Assembly: GCA_017474455.1 (NCBI GenBank)
Contig: JAFVHP010000035.1
Coordinates: 1 to 63,034 of the forward strand
DNA length: 63,034 nt
Reading direction: 5' to 3'
From: Lachnospiraceae bacterium
GTDB taxonomy: Bacteria; Bacillota; Clostridia; Lachnospirales; Lachnospiraceae
Below the pieces are notes generated by a model. The model made no database searches. It saw only the letters and a list, made by a program, of their open reading frames with translations, and was not told the DNA's origin. Shown here in pieces: positions 43,023-51,059 of the stretch. Within the stretch, counting starts at the first letter, position 1. Each line of letters opens with the position of its first letter. The position numbers were made by a program, and so were the translations under genes.

Positions 43023-44000
43023 TCAGACTGACGCAAGAGCCTTTCCCGCCCATCCGGCATCCTTCAGGAACGCCCTGCCGACGCCGATGATATCGGCTGC
43101 GCCTGCATCCAGAATGGCCTGTGCGTCCGCTCCGGTATTGACACCTCCCGTAACAAGTACAGGTATATCCACAGACGCTTTTGCGCATTTTGCTTCTTCG
43201 GAGAACCAGCCGGGTTCCTTATGGCCCGGTTTTTCCGCTATATGCGGCACACCGCCGGAAATATCGATCAGGTCTGCGCCGGCAGCTTCAAATATCCTGA
43301 CAGCTTCCGGGATCTCCGCCATTACGCTGCCGCCTTCTTCATAGTCACAGGCGCCGAAGCGGATGGCGACCACGAAATCCTCCCCGACAGCTGCCCTGAC
43401 CGCCTTCAAAACTTCCGCATGAAAGCGCGTACGTCCCGCCATCGTCGATCCGGTATATGCGTCCGTCCGTTTGTTGGTCAGCGGGGAATAGAACTGGTTC
43501 AGGAGATATCCGTGCGCGCCGTGGAGCTCGATCCCGTCAAATCCGGCTTCCTTTGCCCTAAGCGCTGCCTGTACATAGCATTCCGTTACTCTCTTAATAT
43601 CTTCTGCCGTCATCTCCTGCGGCATGGGTCTGTCATCCCTTGTCCGGACCGCGCTGGGGGCGAGCACAACAAGTCCGCCGTTTATGGCCGCAGCGCCGGC
43701 ATGACTGATCTGGAGCAGTGCCGCGGCGCCTTGTCCGTGGATCGTACCCGCCAGCTTCCGGTAACCCGGGATCACCTCATCCGAAGCGATGGACAGCTGG
43801 GTCGGATGCGCCATACCTTCCGGTGAAACATATTCATGCTCCACGATCACAAGGCCTGTGTTCTCCGATCTTTGCCTGTAGTATTCGATCATATCGTCCC
43901 CGGGGGCGCCGTCCACGGCTTTCCCGGTCGCCATCGGCGGCAGGGCTATACGGTTCCTTATGGTAACATTCCTGATCTGTAATGCATCTGCAAGCTTCAT
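43023..44000 (-). CDS. NADH:flavin oxidoreductase, old yellow enzyme family
   Basis: A 325-residue FMN TIM barrel that reduces activated alkenes such as enones. LLQISHAGAAA and FDGIELHGAHGYLLNQFYSP supply FMN and substrate contacts, DISGGVPH and VLVTGGVNTGADAQAIL the phosphate site, and IGVGRAFLKDAGW the C-terminal end. It is the single-domain form, without the iron-sulfur and FAD domains of 2,4-dienoyl-CoA reductase or daidzein reductase. A sugar enone or plant polyphenol would be plausible substrates given the neighbours, but nothing proves this. Confidence 0.9.
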   Translation of the reverse strand: MKLADALQIRNVTIRNRIALPPMATGKAVDGAPGDDMIEYYRQRSENTGLVIVEHEYVSPEGMAHPTQLSIASDEVIPGYRKLAGTIHGQGAAALLQISHAGAAAINGGLVVLAPSAVRTRDDRPMPQEMTAEDIKRVTECYVQAALRAKEAGFDGIELHGAHGYLLNQFYSPLTNKRTDAYTGSTMAGRTRFHAEVLKAVRAAVGEDFVVAIRFGACDYEEGGSVMAEIPEAVRIFEAAGADLIDISGGVPHIAEKPGHKEPGWFSEEAKCAKASVDIPVLVTGGVNTGADAQAILDAGAADIIGVGRAFLKDAGWAGKALASV

Positions 44001-44030
44001 TCTATGTGTCCTCCTGTCATTACACTGTCA

Positions 44031-44531
44031 TTACAAATTTCCCGATTCCTTAAGCTTCAGAAGCCGTGCAGGAATATGGCAGTACCCGCCGGGATTCTTA
44101 TCAAGGTATTTCTGGTGATACTCTTCCGCGGCAAAGAAATTGGCAAGGGGCTTCACTTCCACAGCCAGCTGCTGTCCGGCCTTTTCCTGTTCCGCATTAT
44201 AGACAGACATGATCTCCGGCAGCTGGTCTTCGTCTGTATAGTAGATCCCCGTACGGTACTGGATCCCTGTATCTTCTCCCTGTCTGTTGACGGACAGCGG
44301 ATCGATGGCCATAAAATAATACTCCAGCAGCTTCGTCAGGGTGATCTTTTCCTCGTCATAACTGATCCGCACCGTTTCCGCGTGACCGCTGGAGCGGCAG
44401 ACATCCTCGTACGCCGGGGCTGTATCCGGTCCGTTGGCATAGCCTGTCTCCGTATGCAGCACACCGTCGAACTGGTCGATAAACTTCTGCATGCCCCAGA
44501 AGCACCCCCCGGCTAAATAGATCTCTTTCAT
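44031..44531 (-). CDS. msrA: Peptide-methionine (S)-S-oxide reductase
   Basis: Repairs methionine sulfoxide in proteins. The 166-residue enzyme opens with YLAGGCFWGMQKFIDQFDGV, where the Cys is catalytic, followed by TGYANGPD, YEDVCRSSGHAETVRI and the conserved FFAAEEYHQKYLDKN. It stands between two flavoprotein genes on the same strand, 30 bases upstream of the old yellow enzyme gene. Confidence 0.97.
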   Translation of the reverse strand: MKEIYLAGGCFWGMQKFIDQFDGVLHTETGYANGPDTAPAYEDVCRSSGHAETVRISYDEEKITLTKLLEYYFMAIDPLSVNRQGEDTGIQYRTGIYYTDEDQLPEIMSVYNAEQEKAGQQLAVEVKPLANFFAAEEYHQKYLDKNPGGYCHIPARLLKLKESGNL

Positions 44532-44582
44532 ACTGTCTTCCTCCGTTGTCCTGTCTCAGACGCAATGACCGCTTTCGGAACA

Positions 44583-44628
44583 AAAGAACAGCTCTCCGAA
44601 GCGCCATACGTTCAGAAAGCTGTTCTTT
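44583..44628 (-). terminator. Terminator after the fumarate-reductase-like gene
   Basis: Arms AAAGAACAGCT (44583-44593) and its complement (44618-44628) form an 11-base stem with U-rich 3' flank on the minus strand. A second small GGACC-rich dyad (ACCCGGA/TCCGGGT) lies between it and the stop codon at 44727. Confidence 0.7.
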
Positions 44629-44726
44629 AAATTCTATCTGACCCGGACCTGTCTTCCGGGTCCCGGTCCTAAGCTGAGCAGTCGCTGACCAATATCTTGA
44701 TCAGTCTTTTGTTCAATCTTTTTTGC

Positions 44727-46190
44727 TCAGCCTTCTTCCAGCACATCCTGCACATAGGCAGCCGCTTCCATGCCGGCGATCCTGCCGGTATTGACAGCGA
44801 AGCCCATGGAGTTGCCGGGCAGCAGGAACATATAGCTGTCGTCATAGATATTGCAGGCATCTGCACCGGCTGCATAAAGGCCGGGGATCGGTTCGTCATC
44901 CGCATCGCAGGCTTCACAGTACTCATTGATCCTGATGCCGCCTACCGTGCCGTAACCGCCGCAGTGGAATGCAGCTGCATAGAACGGAGCCTTTGTGATG
45001 GGACGCAGGTACTTCTTCTGCTTGAAGAATTCTTCATCGCCTTCTACACAGAAGCGATTGTATTCTTCGACTGTTTCCGCAAGGGCATCAGGATCGATGC
45101 CGAGCATCTCGGCCAGTTCTTCGATGGAATCGGCGATATACATACCTTCATTCCCGCTATCCTTCGCAGCCTTGATGGCATCGAAGAAATCGGAAACATC
45201 CGGATCAGACCTGACAAGGCTGATCTCATCTACGCCGTTCTTGGCATAATACTTCGCGATATTGGTGTCGATGATGCTGAAAAGGATCCTGCCTTTCTGA
45301 TGCGAGATCGCGTTTGAAAGGAATGTCGGGTTGGTCGACATCTCTTCATCCATGATCCTCTTGCCGTGCAGGTTGACGATCAGGTTGGGCTGGCTCATTA
45401 CGTTGCCGACGCACTGCGGCAGATCGTCTACGCCGGAAATACCCGCGGCCTGTTCGATCCTGACGGGTACACGGTCAACGCCTGCTTCCCAAGCCATCTT
45501 GATACCGTCGCCAACGTTGCCGGGAATGGCGAAATTGAACATATCCTTGCCCCAGGTATAGCCGGTCTGTTCCTTGATGAATTCAGGGTTCGCGCCCGCG
45601 CCGCCGGTGGCGATGATGGCTGCCAGGCAGCTGATCTCGACGTCATTGCCGTCCTTGTCGTGGCAGAGAACGCCGCAGACAAATCCGTCGTCATCCTTAA
45701 GGATCTTGACGGCCGGTGTCTCCAGAAGGACCTTGACGCCCAGTTCCTGTGCCCTCTTGTACAGAGCCATATTCATAAAGGAAGCCGCACGGGGACCGAT
45801 GCCCTGGTCAGTTTTAACGATATGCCATGTAGGTTCTGCCTTTGCGAAATAACGGAAAGCGCCTTCGAATTCAACGCCCATATCCTCCAGCCACTGGATC
45901 GTATCCGCGGACTGATCGAAATATCTCTTTACGAGCCTTCCGTCAACATTGTAATGAGAATATTCCATGAACATTCTGTATGCCTTCTCGATCGAGATAT
46001 CCAGCATCTGTCTCTTCTGATACTTTGTACCGATTCCGAGAGGGCCCATGCCCATGTTTGCTGCGCCGCCGACAGTCGAATTCTTCTCGACAAGAATGAC
46101 TTCCGCGCCGTCTTCAGCAGCCTGTACCGCTGCAGCAAGCCCTGCGGGACCGCCCGCGATAACAACTACCTGTGTTTCATATGCAGCCAT
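44727..46190 (-). CDS. FAD-dependent oxidoreductase, fumarate reductase/succinate dehydrogenase flavoprotein-like
   Basis: A 487-residue flavoprotein. The start is MAAYETQVV (46190), 6 bases after AAGGAGG; the frame runs to 46256 without a site. The FAD dinucleotide motif reads VVVIAGGPAGLAAAVQAAED with GAEVILVEK following; note Ala where the first Gly of GxGxxG is expected. AAIIATGGAGANPEF and AGADACNIYDDSYMFLLPGN complete the site. This fold includes fumarate and urocanate reductases and the tetrahydrodaidzein reductase of equol-forming gut bacteria. No tethered flavin domain or signal peptide is seen, so it is cytoplasmic. Confidence 0.88.
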   Translation of the reverse strand: MAAYETQVVVIAGGPAGLAAAVQAAEDGAEVILVEKNSTVGGAANMGMGPLGIGTKYQKRQMLDISIEKAYRMFMEYSHYNVDGRLVKRYFDQSADTIQWLEDMGVEFEGAFRYFAKAEPTWHIVKTDQGIGPRAASFMNMALYKRAQELGVKVLLETPAVKILKDDDGFVCGVLCHDKDGNDVEISCLAAIIATGGAGANPEFIKEQTGYTWGKDMFNFAIPGNVGDGIKMAWEAGVDRVPVRIEQAAGISGVDDLPQCVGNVMSQPNLIVNLHGKRIMDEEMSTNPTFLSNAISHQKGRILFSIIDTNIAKYYAKNGVDEISLVRSDPDVSDFFDAIKAAKDSGNEGMYIADSIEELAEMLGIDPDALAETVEEYNRFCVEGDEEFFKQKKYLRPITKAPFYAAAFHCGGYGTVGGIRINEYCEACDADDEPIPGLYAAGADACNIYDDSYMFLLPGNSMGFAVNTGRIAGMEAAAYVQDVLEEG

Positions 46191-46259
46191 AGAAAACCTC
46201 CTTAAATTTGATACACTGATACCTCGTTCCGAAGCACCTTCTACAATCCATATCATACA

Positions 46260-46380
46260 CCATCGGGTACGGGTTGATAAAGTGTTTTGGCAGTTTCAGG
46301 GGATGTATCAAGCTTTGGGGGACAGAGGACTGCAGGGGTGCCTGAGTTGCTGGTGTGTTGTTTCGTCTATTGTTATTTGC
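46260..46380. other. Noncoding stretch before the repeat arrays
   Basis: About 120 bases between the flavoprotein promoter region and the 47-bp repeats. G/T-rich on the plus strand; I see no gene or clear signal in it. Confidence 0.4.
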
Positions 46381-46518
46381 TTTGTTTCTTGTATTGTTTT
46401 TTGTGTTGCTATTGTGTTGCTATTTGATTTGTTTCTTGTATTGTTTCTTGTATCGCTTTTGTGTTGCTATTGGATTTGTTTCTTGTATCGTTTCTTGTAT
46501 TGCGCTTTATATTCGGCT
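46381..46518. repeat. 47-bp tandem repeat, about three copies
   Basis: The word TTTGTTTCTTGTATYG begins at 46381, 46428 and 46475, exactly 47 bases apart. Each unit is pyrimidine/T-G rich and has a second block around TTTTGTGTTGCTATTG. The third unit decays into the start of the 52-bp array (ATTCGGCTTAGATA at 46511-46524). No protein is encoded: the period is not a multiple of 3. Confidence 0.8.
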
Positions 46519-47075
46519 TAGATACTTGTTTTTCTTAGCCAGGCCGTCGCTTTTGCTTATTTTGTCGGCCTATTTGGTAATTCTGGCTTTTCAGGCCGTC
46601 ACATTCCTCTTATTTTTCGGCCTAGATAGCAAGTACAGTCATTTAGGCCGTCGCTTCCTCTCCATTTTTCGGCTTAGATAGCAAGTATAGCAATTCAGGC
46701 CGTCGCATCCCCTTCTATTTTCGGCTTAGATAGCAAGTATAGCAATTCAGGCCGTCGTATCCTCTCCTATTTTCGGCTTGTTTAGCAATTCCAGCCCTCC
46801 AGGCCGTCTCTTTCCTCTCATTTTTCGGCCCATCCGACGATTCTTGCCATCTAGGCCGTCGCTTCCTCTCTTCCTTTCGGCTTAGATAGCAAGTATAGCA
46901 ATTCAAGCCGTCGCATCCCCTTCTTTTATCGGCCTATTTAGTAATTCTGGCACTTCAGGCCGTCGCATCCCCTCTTTTTTTCGGCTCAGATAGCAAGAAT
47001 AGCAATTCAAGCCGTCACACCCCCCTTCATTTTTCGGCCTGCCCAACCGGATCAGTCCTTCAGGCCGAACCCGCC
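46519..47075. repeat. 52-bp tandem array, ten full units, conserved 30-base part plus variable 22-base part
   Basis: Units begin at 46541, 46593, 46645, 46697, 46749, 46801, 46853, 46905, 46957 and 47009, nine at exactly 52 bases and the last 53, with partial units at both ends. Each starts A(G/A)GCCGTC, runs through a pyrimidine-rich stretch to TTTTCGGC(C/T), then has a 22-base segment. GGCCG and CGGCC form a dyad about 20 bases apart in each unit. Three 22-base segments are identical (46675, 46727, 46883), two are close variants, and the others differ strongly while keeping length. The period rules out coding. The array ends 40 bases from the stop of the nuclease-like gene. Confidence 0.9.
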
Positions 47076-47101
47076 GTTGACCCACTGCCCCGCTGACTTG
47101 T

Positions 47102-47902
47102 TCATTCTTCACCCAGCAGGCAATGCCTTATGATGCTCTTCAACACCCGCACGTTCAAAGGGGCATCATTTGACTCCGCAGTGAAAATAATGTTCTCGCC
47201 CGGAAAATAACCGTTCATTATGTACGCTGCCTGTTTCTTCAGGGCTGACGCGGCATAATCCGGATCGTCCATCATGCCCAAGTGTTCCCAGATGACTTCT
47301 TTACGGGTCCGCGGGTCCAGAATGGTGAAATCAGGAAAGACTCTGCCGAATCCTGTTAAGAGAACAGGACATTCATATTTGTAATGTATGCCTTCTTTAA
47401 ACAGCAGGTTCGCGATTATCATCTCTGATTTTGAACGGACGCGTTCTCCTTTATCCGTATAAAACTCCGGAGCGCCGTCTGCAAATGGTTTTCCTTCATA
47501 CTCAGTTTCTTCCCATTTACGGACTGCTTCTTCAATTGGTTCTACAACAGGAGAGACGAGCAGTTTCCTGCTTTTCGGCATCCTGTTATAGATATCCTCC
47601 GCGATAACAGGCGGCAGAGACCGCAGATATCTGTCGATCGCGCCTAGTTCCTTCTCGATCGCTTCGCAGAGTTTCCGGTCATAGTCTTTCTGGCCCAGTA
47701 CATAAGCAGCATCCATGTGTTCCCGGTCAAGATATGTGCCGTCTGCCGTGGTAAAGTCAGTTTTCAGATAGTACTGCGGCTTTCCGCAGCGTGAACTGAC
47801 CCTGAGCTTTCCGGGCGGTGCAGCATCCAATCGGTGTTTTGTTTTCTCTAACAGGTTTTCAAGATACTCTTTTCTTTTCATGATCTGATCATAGACAGGC
47901 AT
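47102..47902 (-). CDS. PD-(D/E)XK nuclease-like protein of unknown role
   Basis: A 266-residue protein. The start is MPVYDQIMKRKEY (47902), with GGGAGG 7 bases upstream; the longer frame to 47959 has none. The N-terminal half is helical and coiled-coil-like (KRKEYLENLLEKTKHRL, LGQKDYDRKLCEAIEKEL). The C-terminal half fits a restriction-endonuclease fold: Glu in RSKSEMIIANLLF, Asp in VFPDFTILDP, Glu in EVIWEHLGMMDDPDY, then a Lys-rich helix. This resembles the core of PD-(D/E)XK nucleases with the last Lys replaced or displaced. Such small proteins are common in Lachnospiraceae without assigned function. The 52-bp array lies immediately downstream on its transcript strand. Confidence 0.65.
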   Translation of the reverse strand: MPVYDQIMKRKEYLENLLEKTKHRLDAAPPGKLRVSSRCGKPQYYLKTDFTTADGTYLDREHMDAAYVLGQKDYDRKLCEAIEKELGAIDRYLRSLPPVIAEDIYNRMPKSRKLLVSPVVEPIEEAVRKWEETEYEGKPFADGAPEFYTDKGERVRSKSEMIIANLLFKEGIHYKYECPVLLTGFGRVFPDFTILDPRTRKEVIWEHLGMMDDPDYAASALKKQAAYIMNGYFPGENIIFTAESNDAPLNVRVLKSIIRHCLLGEE

Positions 47903-47960
47903 AGGCTTTCCTCCCGGCAGCGGATTTCCAAAGAAATGCAAAGAAATGAAATGAGACAAG

Positions 47961-47994
47961 AAGCTCCTGTCCCGTATCCCGGAGACAGGAGCTT
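47961..47994. terminator. Perfect 11-base hairpin between the fusion transporter and nuclease-like genes
   Basis: AAGCTCCTGTC (47961-47971) and its exact complement (47984-47994) enclose 12 bases. The flank on the minus strand is U-rich but lacks a solid U run, so it is probably a moderate terminator of the MATE fusion gene. Confidence 0.55.
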
Positions 47995-48098
47995 ATTGAG
48001 ATAGTATCGAATTGATCCGTTAAGTGCAAGGTCTGAAAGCAAGCCCTGTATACTTTTTTGTCTTTCAAGCTGTCACCAGCCATGCTTCTTCTGCCAGG

Positions 48099-48177
48099 CC
48101 CTGATCGCCAAACCCTGATCGCCAGCATGATCACCAAACCCTGATCACCAACCCCTGAGCATCATGCCCTGATCGTC
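48099..48177. repeat. Degenerate 14-bp minisatellite at the 3' end of the MATE fusion gene
   Basis: Five to six imperfect copies of a unit like CCCTGATCRCCAAA run from 48099 to 48177. The last copy lies within the final codons of the MATE fusion gene, suggesting the repeat grew by slippage from the gene's own 3' end. Confidence 0.6.
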
Positions 48178-49940
48178 AGCACGTTCAGCCCGAGTATATT
48201 CTGGTATCGGATGTCGTCCGCGATCGCGTAGACCATGCGTATCCCTATATTCTTTGTAATATCATCGGGATCGAGAATTTTGCTGCGTTCTGCAGGATCG
48301 AAGGGGACACAGTCATCTTTGATCCTCAGGATGATATCGTCATTTTTATGCACGACCCTGATATCGATGGTATGATCCTTGCGCCTGTCTTTCGTGAAGC
48401 CGTGCTCAATGACATTTCCTGCCATCTCTTCCATGAACAGCGCGGCCAGGTGAGATCTTCTTTCATCGATCCCGGCCTTCAGGCAGAAATCCTGTACGCC
48501 GGCAGCCACCTCGGTCACTTCGGCCGTATTCCGGACACTCAGGTCGAGCCGGGCGTCGTCCGGAACGCCGAAATCATCCGGGATCACCATCAGGTCATCC
48601 ATATTCGCGGGGAAATGTTTCTTTTTGATCCAGGAATAGGCGATGACGACCAGGATGATCACGATACCGTTCAGGACATTGGCAACACAGACGGCATTAA
48701 GTCCCATGGACCGGATCAGCAGGGCTGAAAAAGCAGAAACACATATCCAGCCGTCCAGCGCGGTGATCAGATACACCAGGAGCTGTTTTCCCGAGATCTG
48801 TCCGTAGCAGACAAAATGCATACTGACGATACTGAGCGGCATGCACAGCGGAAGGATACGGAAACACCAGACAGTCATCATATAGACCGGCGCGGACGGA
48901 TCACGATAGTAAAGCCTGGTCAGAGGCACCGCACATATGATGATCAGGACTGAGACCGCGAACATGATCGGAATACACCGGAACAGAGCGATCCGCATGA
49001 TATCCGTCAGTGTCCTGCGGTCTTCTTCCCCCGCGCTGACACTGAACAGCATGCGCGAGACCGCCAGCATACCGGTCGGGATAGTCCAGAACAGGCTCAG
49101 AAACGAATTGGCCGCAGTAAATGCGGAGATACCCGCCGCCCCGACAAAGCCGAGGATAAGGGCATTGACGATGTATCCTCTGAGTGTCTGCCAGCCGTTC
49201 GTGAGCGCGCCTGGCGCACCCACCTTGATGATCTGCAGGGTATCGCGCAGCCGTATACTGCCTACCCGGATCCGGAAAAGAGCGTTTTTGCCGAAATAGT
49301 GCACAAGCTGTATCAGCAGATAGACCCACAGTCCCAGTGAGGAGGCAAGCCCAAGCCCGAAGACCCCGCTATTGAAGATTCCAAGGAACACAAAATTGAA
49401 TACCACGTTGGCGGCGATATAGATCAGGCTGGCGGCAACGGCCAGGCGTGTCCTGTTTTCCAGCGACAGAAATGCCGACAGGTGCTGGCCCAGCATATAA
49501 GGGATAACGCCGATTGCCTGCCCGTATACATATTGATTCAGAGTATGACGCACAGCCGGATCCTTTGCCATAAACCCCAGCAGATCGAAACCAGCTGCCG
49601 CAGCCAGGAGCAGCGTGAACAGAGCTCCCGCGGCAACAGTGACTACGATATCCAGACTGAAGATCCCCTGTGTCTCTTCCGTCTGGTTGCCGCCCATATA
49701 CTGCCCGCACAAAAGGAGCGCTCCTCCGATGAACATGGCTGAAACAGCCCCGATGAACATATTGAACGGGCCATATAAGCCGACTGCGCTCATGGCCTCT
49801 TCGCCGATATAGTTGCCGGCGAACAGGCTGGATATGATACCGTTTACGGAACCGATAACAGCAAGAAGGATCTGCATGGGAAGCAGCCTGAAAAACAGGC
49901 GGGTTATCAGTTTTCTGTTATCTGTGTGCTGTTCGTTCAT
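48162..49940 (-). CDS. MATE transporter fused to an anti-sigma-type ATPase (HATPase_c) domain
   Basis: A 592-residue chimera. Residues 1 to about 450 are a MATE exporter (LPMQILLAVIGSVNGIISSL, AMSAVGLYGPFNMFIGAVSA, and second-half segments to VVIAYSWIKKKHF). Residues about 475-592 are a GHKL ATPase like RsbW/SpoIIAB: HLAALFMEEMAGNVIEHGF is the N-box, ILRIKDDCVPFDP the G1 box and NIGIRMVYAIADD the G2 region. A cytoplasmic regulatory kinase domain on a transporter suggests either sensing of transported ligand or control of the pump. An AGAGGTAAC site precedes the start. No antisigma antagonist or sigma gene is adjacent. Confidence 0.85.
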   Translation of the reverse strand: MNEQHTDNRKLITRLFFRLLPMQILLAVIGSVNGIISSLFAGNYIGEEAMSAVGLYGPFNMFIGAVSAMFIGGALLLCGQYMGGNQTEETQGIFSLDIVVTVAAGALFTLLLAAAAGFDLLGFMAKDPAVRHTLNQYVYGQAIGVIPYMLGQHLSAFLSLENRTRLAVAASLIYIAANVVFNFVFLGIFNSGVFGLGLASSLGLWVYLLIQLVHYFGKNALFRIRVGSIRLRDTLQIIKVGAPGALTNGWQTLRGYIVNALILGFVGAAGISAFTAANSFLSLFWTIPTGMLAVSRMLFSVSAGEEDRRTLTDIMRIALFRCIPIMFAVSVLIIICAVPLTRLYYRDPSAPVYMMTVWCFRILPLCMPLSIVSMHFVCYGQISGKQLLVYLITALDGWICVSAFSALLIRSMGLNAVCVANVLNGIVIILVVIAYSWIKKKHFPANMDDLMVIPDDFGVPDDARLDLSVRNTAEVTEVAAGVQDFCLKAGIDERRSHLAALFMEEMAGNVIEHGFTKDRRKDHTIDIRVVHKNDDIILRIKDDCVPFDPAERSKILDPDDITKNIGIRMVYAIADDIRYQNILGLNVLTIRA

Positions 49941-50012
49941 TATAACTGTTACCTCTTTATATCTATGCCGCAGGAAATGCTTTTCTGTCTGGCCGGCTTT
50001 ACCGGCGGCAGC

Positions 50013-50900
50013 TTACCTGATGTTTTCAGTCAGCCACCGGTAATCATCTGTCAGGCAGCTGACCCTGTCGGCGTAAAACCCTTCACGTTCAACGATCCAG
50101 AAGGCTTCAAAATCCTGCTCATCCAATGCTGCCTTGATATCGTTCCAGTTGATGTTGGATTCCGGTGCGCCCATTCTGCACTGCAGCCGCAATGTACGAT
50201 CATACACAGGCGCCAGCATCTTATTGAATCCGTCCACAAAAGCTTTCCGTTCTTCGGCCGTCATCTTTGAGAAATCCGGCATCGAGTGTCCGGCACCCTC
50301 GGCGTGGCGGGATGCAGGCAGCGGCCCGGGGCCCTCCACCTTCGCGTTCTCCTTTACATGGATGGAAACGATGCGATTCCTATATTTGCGGATAAAGTAA
50401 GGCGGATACATACCGGCACAGGTCGACCATCCGCAGTCCAGCTGGGCATAACATTTCGTGCTGTTGTCCAACACATGCTCCAGCAGCGCCTTGCCTTCAT
50501 CAAAGTAGAATTCTGACGTGTGGTTATGATAGCCGATTTTTATCCCGTAGGGCTCTGCCATTTCGGCCATGGACTCCAGCTCGGCGGCGACTTCCAGTGC
50601 TTCTGCCTTGCTGCAGAAGGGCGTGCCTGCCCAGATCACTGCGATCGCACCCAGGTCAGCCATACGCCTGACGATCTCTTCGGTCGGCTTCGCATGAACT
50701 GAGGTCACTTCCAGGCCGAATTCGTCCAGCCATTTCTTCAGGTCTTCGTTGCTGTTGGTATCCAGATCCTGCTGCAAAAGTTCTACTCTTTTATAGCCAA
50801 TGTCAGCGATCAATTTCAGTTCATCCCTCGTCGTCATACCGTTGACGAGCGTATCTTCCATCGATGCGATTGAATAGGTTCCTACACCCGGAATAAACAT
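50013..50900 (-). CDS. Sugar phosphate isomerase/epimerase (xylose isomerase-like TIM barrel)
   Basis: A 295-residue TIM barrel. The start MFIPGVGTYS (50900) follows AAAGGAG; the longer frame is rejected. Candidate metal and substrate residues lie at GIKIGYHNHTSEFY (His, Glu), YAQLDCGWST (Asp), IVSIHVKENAK (His, Lys) and FWIVEREGFY (Glu). The pattern resembles IolE/IolI-like and 3-keto-sugar-processing enzymes. It is about 45% alike by eye to the protein at 52698, with which it flanks a solute-binding protein, so the three form a likely sugar-use operon. Confidence 0.82.
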   Translation of the reverse strand: MFIPGVGTYSIASMEDTLVNGMTTRDELKLIADIGYKRVELLQQDLDTNSNEDLKKWLDEFGLEVTSVHAKPTEEIVRRMADLGAIAVIWAGTPFCSKAEALEVAAELESMAEMAEPYGIKIGYHNHTSEFYFDEGKALLEHVLDNSTKCYAQLDCGWSTCAGMYPPYFIRKYRNRIVSIHVKENAKVEGPGPLPASRHAEGAGHSMPDFSKMTAEERKAFVDGFNKMLAPVYDRTLRLQCRMGAPESNINWNDIKAALDEQDFEAFWIVEREGFYADRVSCLTDDYRWLTENIR

Positions 50901-50970
50901 AGAAGACTCCTTTCGACATAAAAAACTAATAACGAATAAATCCATTATAAGTATACTCTGCCCGGCGCAA

Positions 50971-51006
50971 AAAGTCCCTGCAGACCTTCCGGCCTGCAGG
51001 GACTTT
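50971..51006 (-). terminator. Rho-independent terminator after the solute-binding protein gene
   Basis: Perfect 13-base stem AAAGTCCCTGCAG/CTGCAGGGACTTT (50971-50983, 50994-51006) with UUUUU on the minus-strand 3' side. It separates the solute-binding gene from the isomerase at 50013, which must then have its own start of transcription or be expressed by read-through. Confidence 0.85.
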
Positions 51007-51059
51007 CATCTATATACTCATTCCCTTTTTCATTTTCAGTCAGATTGTTCCATGCCCAC

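Noticed and set aside
43023-44000. Daidzein reductase-like enzyme
   Set aside because: Those enzymes are about 640 residues with an iron-sulfur and FAD region; this one is a single FMN barrel of 325 residues.
46519-47075. CRISPR array
   Set aside because: Repeat and variable parts have constant length, but several variable parts are identical or close variants, the conserved part itself drifts from unit to unit, and no cas gene is nearby.
46715-47112. Protein-coding repeats in the minus-strand frames (NCYTCYLSRK-like peptides)
   Set aside because: They are by-products of the 52-bp repeat, which changes frame at every unit; no ribosome site is present.
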